DNA of 35,757 bases from Candidatus Accumulibacter sp. 66-26 (GTDB lineage Bacteria > Pseudomonadota > Gammaproteobacteria > Burkholderiales > Rhodocyclaceae). Below are positions 1 to 10,300 of the stretch, piece after piece. The stretch spans positions 1 to 35,757 of the forward strand of contig MKUH01000045.1 of the NCBI GenBank assembly GCA_001897745.1. The letters run 5' to 3'. Within the stretch, counting starts at the first letter, position 1. Each line of letters starts with the position of its first letter. The translations under genes and the position numbers were made by a program. The notes beneath the pieces were generated by a model. It was not told the origin of the DNA. It was given only the letters and a program-made list of their open reading frames with translations, and ran no database searches.

Positions 1-44
1 CTGTACTTAAACCACGGAGCCTCTGCGAAACCCGGGGCGATTCA
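1..44. mobile_element. Terminal inverted repeat of an IS3-like element (body outside window)
   Basis: Read on the minus strand from base 44, the sequence starts TGAATCGCCCCGG, has an 8-base variable stretch, then GAGGCTCC. Exactly this pattern recurs at 35694 at the start of an IS with a transposase start codon. TGAATCGCCCCGG ends are typical of IS3-family elements. No start codon context or hairpin like that at 35717-35743 is visible here, so this is more likely the right end of an element lying to the left, but only 44 bases can be read. The end lies 2 bases past the stop codon of the helicase gene. Confidence 0.6.
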
Positions 45-46
45 TT

Positions 47-3000
47 CTACGGAATCGAATCAGCTTCTGCGAGTGTTGTCAGCCATGCATCTAAAATGGG
101 ATCACCCCAAGTTAAGAGACGAACCCCCTCTCTACTAGAAGCCATGATTTGATCCTCATCATCACCAGATTTTGCTGTTGGTGGATGACGATCAGCGAGT
201 TCGCCACTAAAAGTGACCAACAACTCCTCGTTGTCAAGAATGCCAAGGTGGTCCGGCGCTCCCTCCCATGTGAAACTAAAGCAAGCTCGGCGGCCATCTA
301 ATTCGACAACCTGCGCGCCTGGTTCTGGAATCGCAGCAATTGTCATTCCCGGTGCCAAATGGGTCAGGCACCATGCCGCAAGGCCTTCCTGCGTGATTGA
401 CCCGATACTGGGTGAATGTCGTTGTATCGCTGGCGCGATTTCAGTGAATGACTCAAGCGGTTGAAGACTGGTGCCCGGCTTGTTTTGTGCTGCCGCGTCT
501 AGCAAGCGTTGTGCTTCTTCCTGCTCCATTTCGCCACGTGCAACCTTGGTGAGAATACGCGGCATTTCAGCAAGAATCGGTTGCAGGGGGCCAACGACCT
601 CTTCAAAGATTCGGATTCGGACTTTCAACGTGAAGTAGGTATCCTCTTCAATCGTACCTCTGAAGTACAGGTTGTAGATACCAACGTTCTCGGCCTCTTG
701 ACCAATTCGGTCAATACGACCGATTCGTTGCTCGACGCGCATTGGGTTCCAAGGAAGATCGTAGTTCACCAATGCCGAGAACTGCTGGAGGTTAAGGCCT
801 TCAGAGGCCGCGTCCGTCCCAAGCAAGACGTGAATAAAGCGGTCGTGCTCATGCTTTGAGCGTGCTTTAATCTCAGCTTTATCAACCAGTTTCCAATTGT
901 TCGCCGCAGCGTCCCAAACTTCGCCTCCTCGGCCTGAATAACAAGCCATCCGTTCGCCAAATCGAGCAATTAATCGGTCGCGAATGAAGTCTAAGGTATC
1001 GAGGTACTGAGTGAAGACAATCACCCGATTCCCGTCGGCCACCAGCGCAGTCAGTGTTTGATCAAATTGTTTGAACTTGCTGTCGTCGCTCCAGTGGTTG
1101 AGATCCCGAATGTAATCGTCGAGATAGAGCCGTTCTTCATCAAGGTTCCTGCGACGCTCTGGATCACCGTACAGGCGTACCAGTCTGTGGCGCTCTCGAT
1201 CTAGTGCTGCTTCTGCTTCGGCTGCATCCTCCTCATCTTCAGTCTCTGCGGACACTAGCTTGTGTTGGATGCCAGCTATATCGTAGTCAGAGAGCTTGTC
1301 TTGGATCGCGACGATTAGATCGCGACGGCGCTGAAGGCTAAGTCTGAAAGCATGGAAGCTGCTCGCCAGTCGCTTCCTAAAGACTGCCATCAGGAAGCCG
1401 ACCCCACTTCGTTCTTCTGGCGGGAAGTCAGCCAATCGATAGAAGCGCCGACACATCTCATCGATGCGAATATAGAGTTGCTTCTCATTTGCTGAGGCGA
1501 AGTCTACTGGCACATCTTCGGGCCGCCGATAGGCCAACTTGCTGACCATGCCGACCGCTTGGTATGCACGCAAAGTCGAGCGGGTATGTCGGAACATGAA
1601 AACGCCGAGTGGCGTCTGTCGCGCCAGATAGGGAATGAGAGATTCCGCTTGCAGCGCATTGAGCTGCGACAACCTTAATGCAAGCCCGGGTCCCGATCTG
1701 GTTACATCACGAACGAAGTTGGTCCATTGAAACGGGGTCCAGTGCTCTTTTGGCGCAACTGTTTGATCCAGGACCGGCGCCCCATGCTGTACTGCGATTT
1801 CGGTCAATCGCACTACGCCGTGCCGCAGAGCAGGTCGAGCACCAAAAGATCTCAGGTCGTCGAAAAATTGCTGAAAGCCGGAAGGGGTCGACCAGTCTCG
1901 CCAGGCGTGACCTTCCATGCCGCACAATTGAAGCAAGTCAAAAACCTCAACCGGGTCAAGCTGCATCGGAGTTGCGGTCAACAACCACAATGTTGGGGAT
2001 AGCTGTCGTCCCCGAATCTCAGTCAGCAATGAGAGTAACTGATTCGGTGTCTCATCCATCACAGAACGCCGCGCAGCGTGCGCCTCATCAACGATGACCA
2101 GATCCCAAGGGGGCGCGGCTAACACCTCAGCTCTTCGGTCAGCCCGAGAGATCAGGTGCCGTGAAGTCACTATGATTCCTGGCTCAGCCAGTGGGTTTGT
2201 GACATCGCGCTGACGTCCGGCCACATCGTGCAATGATCGTCCGTCGTAAAACCACCCAGTCAAGGCCAGTTTCTCCCGCAGTTCCTCCATCCATTGACGG
2301 ACCAATGAGCGAGGAACGATCAGGAGAACGCGTGACACCCGTCCGTGCAACAACAGTTTCCGGAGTGCCAGGCCCCCTTCGATGGTCTTGCCAAGGCCAA
2401 CTTCATCACAGAACAAAAAGGATCTCGGATATTCCGCACTGGCACGCTGATATACCCTGTCTTGATGCGGAAAGGGACGGAACGGATCGCCATCCGACCA
2501 CAACGGAGAGAGCAAGAGATGATCATTCTCTGGTTGCCGAGGCGCATTCAGTAGGCGTTGAGCGTTGCTGCGGTCTTCTTCACTGAGATGGGGAGTTACC
2601 GGCTCCAGCGGATCTCGTAGTGGAGGGCCATCACAAGGCGTGAATTCTAGTAGCCGTTCCTTAACGGCGCGAGGCAAAGGCAGCACAAGTAATTGTGGAT
2701 CGAGACCATTCCAAATCGTCTCAAACTCTTGTTCCTCGGCCTCGATGTCTTCGGCGTCTTGTGCTGAAAACCATGAACGCTTGACTTCAAATTTTTCACG
2801 GTTTCGCGCCCACGCCGCTCCTGTTTCATTTACCGATCCCTGGAAGGAAATCCGGTAGCCATCACGGTCATACAGGACACCCGACTTCGGATGATAGAGT
2901 GCCCCTTGTCGTCCAGGCAAATAAGGGCGCCCAGCCGGGTCGAGGGGCAAAGCCACACGTACCTCCAGTAAGCCTGAAGCGACAAGCCAAGCCATGGTTC

Positions 3001-3400
3001 CCAGCCGATGATTGGCAATCTGGTCGGCTTCGGGCCGCCACCCTCTTGGCAATCCCAGACGCATGCACTCCTCGTCGCTAGGGGAAAACCGCTGCAGTAA
3101 CGATGCACCTAGAGAGTCGGCAAGCGACGTTTTTCCTCTGCCGTAAGCATCCACATCGGCTTCGGACCATGTTGCTCCAGCAATGACGCGAATGACTGGT
3201 CGATTGAGAGACTGCTGTGCATTCTGGATAAGGGCAGCAAGCCCTTCGGCCATCTGGACCAAGCTGGCGGAATCGAAGTAACCTGCTTGTCGGTCATACC
3301 GAACGGCCTGTGAGAGCGTCGGAACAAAGAAGTCCCGGACCAAAGAGCCAGCCTGGCCGGAGTAACGGCGGTTCAGTTGCGTCAGGTCTGGGAAGCTCAT
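47..3400 (-). CDS. PLD-like nuclease fused to SNF2-family helicase, defence effector
   Basis: The 1117-residue product starts with a phospholipase D-like nuclease domain: a single HKD-type motif is visible as H170-x-K172 with GSVNET at 188-193. A superfamily 2 Swi2/Snf2 helicase follows, with Walker A DEVGLGKT at about 332-339, DEAH at 438-441, TATP at 475-478, and motifs V and VI in the stretch containing TDAASEGLNL and QRIGRIDRIGQ. Single-HKD proteins usually work as dimers. By family knowledge this fusion would translocate on and cut unmodified foreign DNA. It starts 4 bases after the methylase stop codon and is the last gene of a five-gene minus-strand operon, so it is probably co-translated with the methylase. 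The stop codon is only 2 bases from an IS terminus, so a lost C-terminal tail cannot be excluded. Domain assignment is sure; the defence role is inferred from context. Confidence 0.9.
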   Translation of the reverse strand: MSFPDLTQLNRRYSGQAGSLVRDFFVPTLSQAVRYDRQAGYFDSASLVQMAEGLAALIQNAQQSLNRPVIRVIAGATWSEADVDAYGRGKTSLADSLGASLLQRFSPSDEECMRLGLPRGWRPEADQIANHRLGTMAWLVASGLLEVRVALPLDPAGRPYLPGRQGALYHPKSGVLYDRDGYRISFQGSVNETGAAWARNREKFEVKRSWFSAQDAEDIEAEEQEFETIWNGLDPQLLVLPLPRAVKERLLEFTPCDGPPLRDPLEPVTPHLSEEDRSNAQRLLNAPRQPENDHLLLSPLWSDGDPFRPFPHQDRVYQRASAEYPRSFLFCDEVGLGKTIEGGLALRKLLLHGRVSRVLLIVPRSLVRQWMEELREKLALTGWFYDGRSLHDVAGRQRDVTNPLAEPGIIVTSRHLISRADRRAEVLAAPPWDLVIVDEAHAARRSVMDETPNQLLSLLTEIRGRQLSPTLWLLTATPMQLDPVEVFDLLQLCGMEGHAWRDWSTPSGFQQFFDDLRSFGARPALRHGVVRLTEIAVQHGAPVLDQTVAPKEHWTPFQWTNFVRDVTRSGPGLALRLSQLNALQAESLIPYLARQTPLGVFMFRHTRSTLRAYQAVGMVSKLAYRRPEDVPVDFASANEKQLYIRIDEMCRRFYRLADFPPEERSGVGFLMAVFRKRLASSFHAFRLSLQRRRDLIVAIQDKLSDYDIAGIQHKLVSAETEDEEDAAEAEAALDRERHRLVRLYGDPERRRNLDEERLYLDDYIRDLNHWSDDSKFKQFDQTLTALVADGNRVIVFTQYLDTLDFIRDRLIARFGERMACYSGRGGEVWDAAANNWKLVDKAEIKARSKHEHDRFIHVLLGTDAASEGLNLQQFSALVNYDLPWNPMRVEQRIGRIDRIGQEAENVGIYNLYFRGTIEEDTYFTLKVRIRIFEEVVGPLQPILAEMPRILTKVARGEMEQEEAQRLLDAAAQNKPGTSLQPLESFTEIAPAIQRHSPSIGSITQEGLAAWCLTHLAPGMTIAAIPEPGAQVVELDGRRACFSFTWEGAPDHLGILDNEELLVTFSGELADRHPPTAKSGDDEDQIMASSREGVRLLTWGDPILDAWLTTLAEADSIP

Positions 3401-3404
3401 CGGT

Positions 3405-6400
3405 TCAAATCTGCCAGTTCTTCAGAACAAGATCCCATGCCCGGCGCGCCTGACAGACTGTTTCGTGCCATGGCCCTGTAGAGCGCTTGCCGAAAATGTG
3501 CTCCAGCAGATCGAGGGTTACTGCAAACGCGCCAAAGAACTCGCGCTGCGAACCGTAGCCAGAAGCATTCAACCAACGTCGAACAGCCTCAGGCCCACGA
3601 GCAGCGATGTCTTCTACGCCACCCATCAGAGCAATTGCGTTCCAAACGGCTGCAACTTGGAAGCCGGGGAACACGCGCTCCTCCCAGACGTCGGCCTCAC
3701 GGGCGGCCCGGCCTCTAGGTAAATCGGCGCCAGCCAATCGCCTCGACAGCAACTTGAGATCGGTTTCAGATGGCGGACGCAGGATAAACAAATCCTTGCT
3801 GTTTTCAAGCAATCCCATACGCTTAAAGTCGTCTGGATCCACGTTCAGTGACTTGGCCAATTTCCGGACATCGTCGCTCTGGGCAGTTTCACCTTGGAAC
3901 GTATCCAGCCACAACCACAGGGTCTGAGAGTCGCGGTCGGCACTGCTTGCAGCAAAGCCAGCAGCCGCTTCGGAGAACTCCGCTTTTTGAGTCAGATCTT
4001 CCAGTATCTGCTCCAAGCGCCACTGCCCCACGGCCCTGTAGGATTCGTTCAGCGCAACCTCCAGATCCACCTCGCGGCCGGCAAAGTCCGTGACCGGCCA
4101 ATTGCGGGCTACTTCGCCAATGGCTGGACCCAGTGCCGACAGATACAGATCGGTCCCTGACAGCCCCTGTGCTTGGAAACGCTGAGCAGCGCCGCGAGCC
4201 AGTTGCGCAACGCGAGACTGCACCGAAGCCCAATTTCCTGCCGCCTGTTCGCGTTCTTCACGAGGCAAGCACATCAACAAAACCGTACTGCGAGCAGCAT
4301 CAAGACCACGAATATTGAGGCTTGACTCTGCTTCAGTATGAATCGGCACAGAGCTGCGAATTTCAAAGCCAGCGCGGATCAACGCCATACCAAGTGCGCG
4401 CCAGGCATAGGTTTCCTTGTGGTTGAACATCACCACCATGCGTCCCGCAGAATGCAGCAGCAGGCGTGCCCGACGGAAAACCTGTGCCATCTTGTCTTCG
4501 TAGAAGCGGTCGGCTCGATCCTTAGCGCTCGGCGGCCTTATGCCAGCGGCTTCGGCAGCTATGGTCTTTGCTTCCGACACTTTCACCTTTAACGCTCGTA
4601 GACGCTGGAATTCATGGTCATAGCGCTGTTGCCAGGCTTCCTGCTCTTGGGCAGAATCGCGCGCCCAGCGTGCTACGTTGGCCACGGCTTCCCGGTTGGT
4701 TTCTGCCAAGGGCTCCCGGAAAAGATGAGCCAACCCTGGTTCGTCGGCCAGAGCCCGCTTGAGCCAAACGTAGAAGAAGTTGGAAAGCTCAGAGTATTGG
4801 ACGTTGTTGTAATACGGAGGATCAACGCAGATCAGGTGGACTGTTCCCGTGGCTGGGACTGAGAGTGCAGCAGCGTCCTCGTTAGTCACCGTTGGTATAA
4901 GCACTTCTTCTCTGAGCGCTATATTTTGATGACCAATTTCCCCAGAGATGTCTTCTTCAGTGTCTTCAGGGTTTTCATCATTATCAGATTCCTCGTCAGC
5001 CAAATGTAATTCGCCACCGTGGATTAGTGTTCCGAGTCCATTAATCGAGTCAATGACCTGAGAAATTCCCCAGGAAGCAAGCTTTTCTACTGACGTTGAT
5101 TCACAAAAAGCCGATCGGAATGCGAAGTCGTGCCGTGAAAAGGTCTGAGTTGTCTTGTTATGGCCACTATGCCAAAAGCAGTTGACTGAATTGTAATTAA
5201 CGACTTTCGACAAACCGAAAGCTAAATATATCCTGATTGCTTCACTCGCGTCATGACTATGGTCGTGCTTAATCTCGTCAAATATTTTTAAGCACTCTTC
5301 TAAAAAGACCACATTGGTGAGTAGTTGTCGGGCGATAAATAAATCTCGCCATCTGAATAAACCCATATTTCTGGGCTCTCGGGTTTTATCACCTTCCAGT
5401 ATCTCCTCATTAGGTACTAGATTAAGTGATTCCCAGCGAGGGAGAAGCTGTCGCAACTTATCCTCCGCAGCACCAATGGCCGCAATATCTTCCGAGCCTG
5501 GAGCCCTAAATCTCCAAAGGTATCGCGTCTTCTTTGTACCATCGCGGTAGGTCAGTGACACAGGTACTTGGGAACAGATGGCATACGGCTGGGAGGATAA
5601 TCCACCAGATCTGGCGCGTGCGATTTCCTTGATTTCATCACCATCCATTACAGCGCCACAGCGTGGACAAACAGCCTTTCCATCTTTATAGGTCGGAGTG
5701 TTTCTTGGATGCCATGATTCAAAGTCTGGCTTTGGCCAAAGGCATTCAGACCAGTTTTCAGCTTGAACTAGCTGAAATTCACAACTGTTTCCGTCTGCAA
5801 CATTGGGTACTTTTGGAAATGCCGCAAGGTTGTTGCCAGATTTTGTTGAAACTGTCCAGTTGGTAGATAGGGGAATATTAAGTGAACATGAGCGACATTC
5901 GACAACTCTCGCCCACAAAGTGAATCGTGTCCATGCCGGACCGCCTGCATTGACTCCTACGACATTACGAGAAATAAATTTATTGTTGGCACGAACTTGT
6001 TCTTCTGGCCACCAGCTACTTTCGGGTTCTGAATATATAAACTGTCCCAGGCGGCTCGCAAGTCTTGAATCGATCTTTTTAGCAAGATTGGCAAGCGTTG
6101 GCACCAGTGAATTACCGAACTTGGATGGCAGTTCCAAGGTTGCTTTTTGAACCAGTGATGCGACTGGGTTTAAGTCATTTGAGTAAACCTTAAAGCCGTA
6201 TCTAATGGCCTCGAGAGGAATGGACCCACCCCCGGCCATTTGGTCTAGCACAACGATTGGCTCATCCGCCCCAAGTCCAAGTAATGATCTGGTGGATTTG
6301 TGCAGTTCGTTTATTAATCGTGCGCTGGGGGACTCAGAGAAAGCAGGTGGATGACGATAGCCAAACAGTTCACCCAAAGTTAAAGGTGTGGCGAGCGCAT

Positions 6401-6809
6401 TGGCTCTTGCCAATCTTTCCGCAGCAGCTTTTGTATCAGCCCTGACACCCAATGATTTAAGAAAATCGCGATGACTTGGATGCAACTCAGTGGATGGGAT
6501 ATCCAATAACTCACGAAGAAAATCCTCATGTCCCCTTAGGCGTGGAGGCAATTGAGCCAAGTCGTCGTTGTTCGGCTCTTCCACATCAGTCGCAAGCGCA
6601 TCTTTCCCTACACTGAACTCATGGGGAAGCAACGCAGCCAGTATTGCTGCCCTACTTATTGTTGGGGGGCGACGTGCCCACCAAATATGCAAGGTATTTT
6701 GCGGCGGACGACAGGAAGCACTATTGTCACGCTGGCATTCCGCAGAAAGTGAGGCACACGGCAAACCAGCCTCAAGAAACGACGGTTTGGTTTTTCGGTA
6801 TTCGGTCAT
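3405..6809 (-). CDS. DUF1156 adenine-specific DNA methyltransferase
   Basis: The 1134-residue product carries the DUF1156 N-terminus (NTLHIWWARRPP at 38-49), an AdoMet-binding motif I region (VVLDQMAGGGSIPLEA, about 186-201), two CxxC pairs (C305/C308 and C381/C384) likely to form a zinc ribbon, and the amino-methylase catalytic motif DPPY at 663-666. It should methylate the exocyclic amine of adenine (N6) in DNA, marking host sites so the partner helicase-nuclease ignores them. It begins 12 bases after the 191-residue gene and ends 4 bases before the helicase gene. Composition is mosaic: I counted 21 G+C in 60 bases at 5281-5340 but 36 of 60 at 3901-3960, so the middle of the gene, including the zinc-ribbon region, is much more AT-rich than its 3' part. 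Restriction-type use is inferred. Confidence 0.9.
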   Translation of the reverse strand: MTEYRKTKPSFLEAGLPCASLSAECQRDNSASCRPPQNTLHIWWARRPPTISRAAILAALLPHEFSVGKDALATDVEEPNNDDLAQLPPRLRGHEDFLRELLDIPSTELHPSHRDFLKSLGVRADTKAAAERLARANALATPLTLGELFGYRHPPAFSESPSARLINELHKSTRSLLGLGADEPIVVLDQMAGGGSIPLEAIRYGFKVYSNDLNPVASLVQKATLELPSKFGNSLVPTLANLAKKIDSRLASRLGQFIYSEPESSWWPEEQVRANNKFISRNVVGVNAGGPAWTRFTLWARVVECRSCSLNIPLSTNWTVSTKSGNNLAAFPKVPNVADGNSCEFQLVQAENWSECLWPKPDFESWHPRNTPTYKDGKAVCPRCGAVMDGDEIKEIARARSGGLSSQPYAICSQVPVSLTYRDGTKKTRYLWRFRAPGSEDIAAIGAAEDKLRQLLPRWESLNLVPNEEILEGDKTREPRNMGLFRWRDLFIARQLLTNVVFLEECLKIFDEIKHDHSHDASEAIRIYLAFGLSKVVNYNSVNCFWHSGHNKTTQTFSRHDFAFRSAFCESTSVEKLASWGISQVIDSINGLGTLIHGGELHLADEESDNDENPEDTEEDISGEIGHQNIALREEVLIPTVTNEDAAALSVPATGTVHLICVDPPYYNNVQYSELSNFFYVWLKRALADEPGLAHLFREPLAETNREAVANVARWARDSAQEQEAWQQRYDHEFQRLRALKVKVSEAKTIAAEAAGIRPPSAKDRADRFYEDKMAQVFRRARLLLHSAGRMVVMFNHKETYAWRALGMALIRAGFEIRSSVPIHTEAESSLNIRGLDAARSTVLLMCLPREEREQAAGNWASVQSRVAQLARGAAQRFQAQGLSGTDLYLSALGPAIGEVARNWPVTDFAGREVDLEVALNESYRAVGQWRLEQILEDLTQKAEFSEAAAGFAASSADRDSQTLWLWLDTFQGETAQSDDVRKLAKSLNVDPDDFKRMGLLENSKDLFILRPPSETDLKLLSRRLAGADLPRGRAAREADVWEERVFPGFQVAAVWNAIALMGGVEDIAARGPEAVRRWLNASGYGSQREFFGAFAVTLDLLEHIFGKRSTGPWHETVCQARRAWDLVLKNWQI

Positions 6810-6821
6810 GGTTTGCCTAGC

Positions 6822-7397
6822 TTATTCTTTGTTATTGGATTGTCCGCCCGCAGAATCAGAGGCAAACAAGGATCCAGAAGGTGAATCTGGTTTTGCCCCC
6901 TTCTTGCGGCGCGACGTAGGACTGGCTTCATCAGCCGTTTCGTCATATGCCAGCAAGACCCTCAGAGCGGCACGGCCAGCAGCTTGCCGATAACCATAGA
7001 AGCACAAGGTAAACCAATACAAAACCACCTCGGACGGTAGCGCGTATAGGCCGTCGCGGAACATGGTTCGCTGTCGCCCGGTCACCAACCAACGGGCACT
7101 AGAGAAGGCCAGCGCCAGTCGCATGCCATCCTCGTGATCGAGCCAGCGCGGTTCGGCTCGGGGTCCAAATTCCTCCGAATCAATCGATGCGGAATTACCC
7201 GTTTGGTCGTGTGCGTGTTCCAGATAGGGTTTGGCTAGCTTGCGGAGCCATAGGATGGCCTCCGGGCTAGATGCCGAGCCTAAGGTTCTTGCATCGGCTT
7301 CTCGCAAGATGCGGTGAGGCTGATCTGGAAAAAGGTGCAATTCCCAGATGTCACCACGCTTGGGTTCATTTCTAACACGGAGGCGGAAGCGTTCCAT
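6822..7397 (-). CDS. Unknown 191-residue protein between ATPase and methylase
   Basis: I do not recognise a characterised family. The product begins MERFRLRVRNEP, has an aromatic and hydrophobic segment around residues 125-150 (VVLYWFTLCFYGYRQAAGRAALRV in the text of the protein, quoted only in part: LYWFTLCFYGYR), and ends in a charged, serine-rich tail with RRKKG. Its ATG shares one base with the TGA of the DUF499 gene (TGATG), a sign of translational coupling, and the methylase starts 12 bases downstream. Its fixed position within the operon suggests a structural or adaptor subunit of the ATPase-methylase complex; that is inference. No catalytic motif is visible. Confidence 0.8.
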   Translation of the reverse strand: MERFRLRVRNEPKRGDIWELHLFPDQPHRILREADARTLGSASSPEAILWLRKLAKPYLEHAHDQTGNSASIDSEEFGPRAEPRWLDHEDGMRLALAFSSARWLVTGRQRTMFRDGLYALPSEVVLYWFTLCFYGYRQAAGRAALRVLLAYDETADEASPTSRRKKGAKPDSPSGSLFASDSAGGQSNNKE

Positions 7398-10300
7398 CAG
7401 GCTGCTCCACGTTTGCGAGTCGGGATTGCACGCAGGTGCAACATCCCCTGGTTTGCATTCATCACCGCCGTGCGGTAGGTGTCCAAAGCCGGGTCAGATA
7501 GATGGACAGGTGGGTCGAAAGCAAGCGAAACCGTTACTGTCACATCTAGGTCGCCACTGCGCTGGAATGGCCAGACTGGCGAAAGCATGGATGCAACTTC
7601 TTCGAATCGTCCCTCGAAACTTAGGCTGACGCTTTCACGCATGCCGTCAATTTCTCGCTGCCCATTGGCGGTCACTGCAGTGACTGTCTTGGCATTGGAT
7701 GGACGATCCGCCCAGGTAGCACGCAGTGTATTGTCGAGGGCTTCTCGCGAGTTCACGGTGAGTTCCAGGCGTGTCAAGTGGATGCCCGGGAAGCTACCCA
7801 ATGTATCCCAAGCGTGCGTCAGCGCTTGCCGAGGGGTGTCAGACGCTTCCACTGGTTGTGGGCCTCTACCTGGTCGCAAGCTGTCAAGCTGATTCGCAAG
7901 CTCGGCATCAAGATCGACAAGCACGCTATCGCTGCCGACCCAATAAGGTGGAGGGGAATCTTGAGCAACATGAAAGGTCTCGTCGGCCCCGGTTTTCCAA
8001 ACACCCCAAAGACGCTGGGATACGCCTTCGCGAACAACCTCCTGGAAAGCACTGCGACTCAATCCAGGCCAGATGTTGCGGGCAAAGCGCTCAAGGTCCT
8101 CACTTGTCACCTGAGAGGTTCCTGACGGCCAGCAGGAAGTCTTGACCGCTGCGGCTGAAATGGGATTCTCTGGCTCAAGACCTCCGCCCCGTGTTGCTCT
8201 CGGATAAATGCCTGCATCCAGCGCTGCCGGGTAGGACCAAAGCTCGGTGGTTTCATCGATGCGGGGAAGATTGGGCCATTCACCCATTTCTTGTGCACCG
8301 ATAGCTATGTTGCCGCCACGAAGGTAAAGCACCCAGCGGTTTTCGCGAGCGCCTTCCTGAAGAGCTTGCCACAGGACCGATCGCTCGGGCAGAACCGGAA
8401 AGTGCGCAGACTGTTTGGCTGCTTCTGCCAGCTGGAACGTATTGGTGGATGGCGCATGTTCGCTCCCATCTCGCAACCACAGTTGCTGCCAAACGCGATC
8501 AGCAGTCAGTCCAACCACAGGAATGATGCTGTCGTTGACTGCAGCTACGGGATCGTACAAGTATTGATTTGCGGCAATCACCGGCGATACGGCAGTGACC
8601 CCGTCTTTCCCATACACACGTTTTTCAGCCTGATTGTAATAAAGCCAGAGGACATCCGGCTCGATGGCCAAGCCTGCACGGAAAGTAGGCAGTAGATCAG
8701 TCTGGCGCAGCACCATCGGGAGATCTGGTTCACGGCGAATGCGATCCCATACCTCTTCGGTTGAGATCTTCTTTTCCCCTGATTTCCAAAGCGGCTCGCG
8801 TTTGATAATTGCCGGGGATAAAACAATGGCATTCTCTGGTGTTGCCTCAGGCACCAGCTTTTGGTACTGACGCAAGCATTGCAAAATGGGCCGTTCCTCT
8901 ACGGCATCACGTACGCTACGGCGTGTTTGTCTGTGCCCATCGGGTACTTCACCGAAGTCAACGCGATAGCACTCCAGTATCGGACCGCCGCCACCGCCAG
9001 AAAACAAGTCGTCCGAGTCACCATGCCCTTTAGGAAAGGAGATGATGCGGTAGGCTTCAAGCAATTTAGAGCGCACATTTAGTTCCTGCGGCCCCAGTTT
9101 TTCAAGTACCTCACCCAGATCACTCTCAAGTGCCAGAAACTCAGCAGGCACACCAGTAGCCCCGCGACGAGCCTGGTCTCGAAGGGAACGGAAGTCAGCA
9201 CCTGATGCTTGGGCCATTGCTTTTTCTTCTTCTTCGATGTCTTTGCGGACCCGTTCCCACGCGATCAGGCTACGCACCGCATCCTTCAAGCCCGCAACAC
9301 GCGATGACTCAGCCAATAGGAACAGCAGGTTGTTTCTGTAGCGACGCGGGCTTTCATTGATCCCGGTGATCGAGAAGAGTTTTCTGGTGAAATTCAAGCG
9401 ATCACCCCCGCCAACGGCGCCGCACTCCTTGTCGTAGTGGATGACAGCGAGCCGGATACGGTCTGCCTGGTCGGTGATGGCTGTGTGATCCTGTGGGAAT
9501 AAGACGACTTGCAGGTCGCGGAAGCCCGTGAAAACGTCCTGTACCCACTGATCTAGCGTTTCGCGAATTTCACCAGGGTGAGATTGAAGATCTCCCAGTC
9601 GTTCCTGGTAGCGCTTGTTAACTGATGCACGGGTCCGGAACAGATAGTGCTCCCCCTCGCGTCGCATGTACCAAGCGCGTTTCTCGGTTTGCTCCAGGGC
9701 GGTAGATACGTATTGCAGATCGATGCCAGGCCGCCCAACAGCTAGAGCGACTTCAGGTGGCACTAGACCGCGTGATCCTTCCGGCAAGCTGTGCAGGAAT
9801 ACAACCTGAGCAGACTCGGTCGCAGCCTTCCACGGCCAACCAGCTTCGACGTTGTTGGCATGAGTGCCGCCTTCCGAGCGCATCACGTCTACTTCCAGGC
9901 CACGTTCAAAGGCCCCACGCCCAAGTCGGGCTAGTACCTCATCCCGAATTTCCGTCCGGTTGAGATCGACATGCTGGGGTTGAAGCAGCGGGGTGTCCCG
10001 CAACTGTCTTTTGTTGGCCCACGCAGCTGCGACTGTGCGAGCAACCAAGCGCAGCGCGCCACGGGTGGCCTGGAACTCAGGGATGTCGGCCAGACGCTCG
10101 GAAAAAAGTCGAATGAACTCAGGATGGAACGGGTAACCCACTCGAATTTGCTCAGCATAACCGGTATCGAACGCCCGGCTATCGATAACGACCCCGGAGT
10201 TCTTCTGCTCCTCGTAATAGTGGACGAATGCATTTGCGACAGTTGCAGCCACCCCTGAGTCGACGTTGTCGAATAAACGTCGGGCCATCACGGCCGCACG

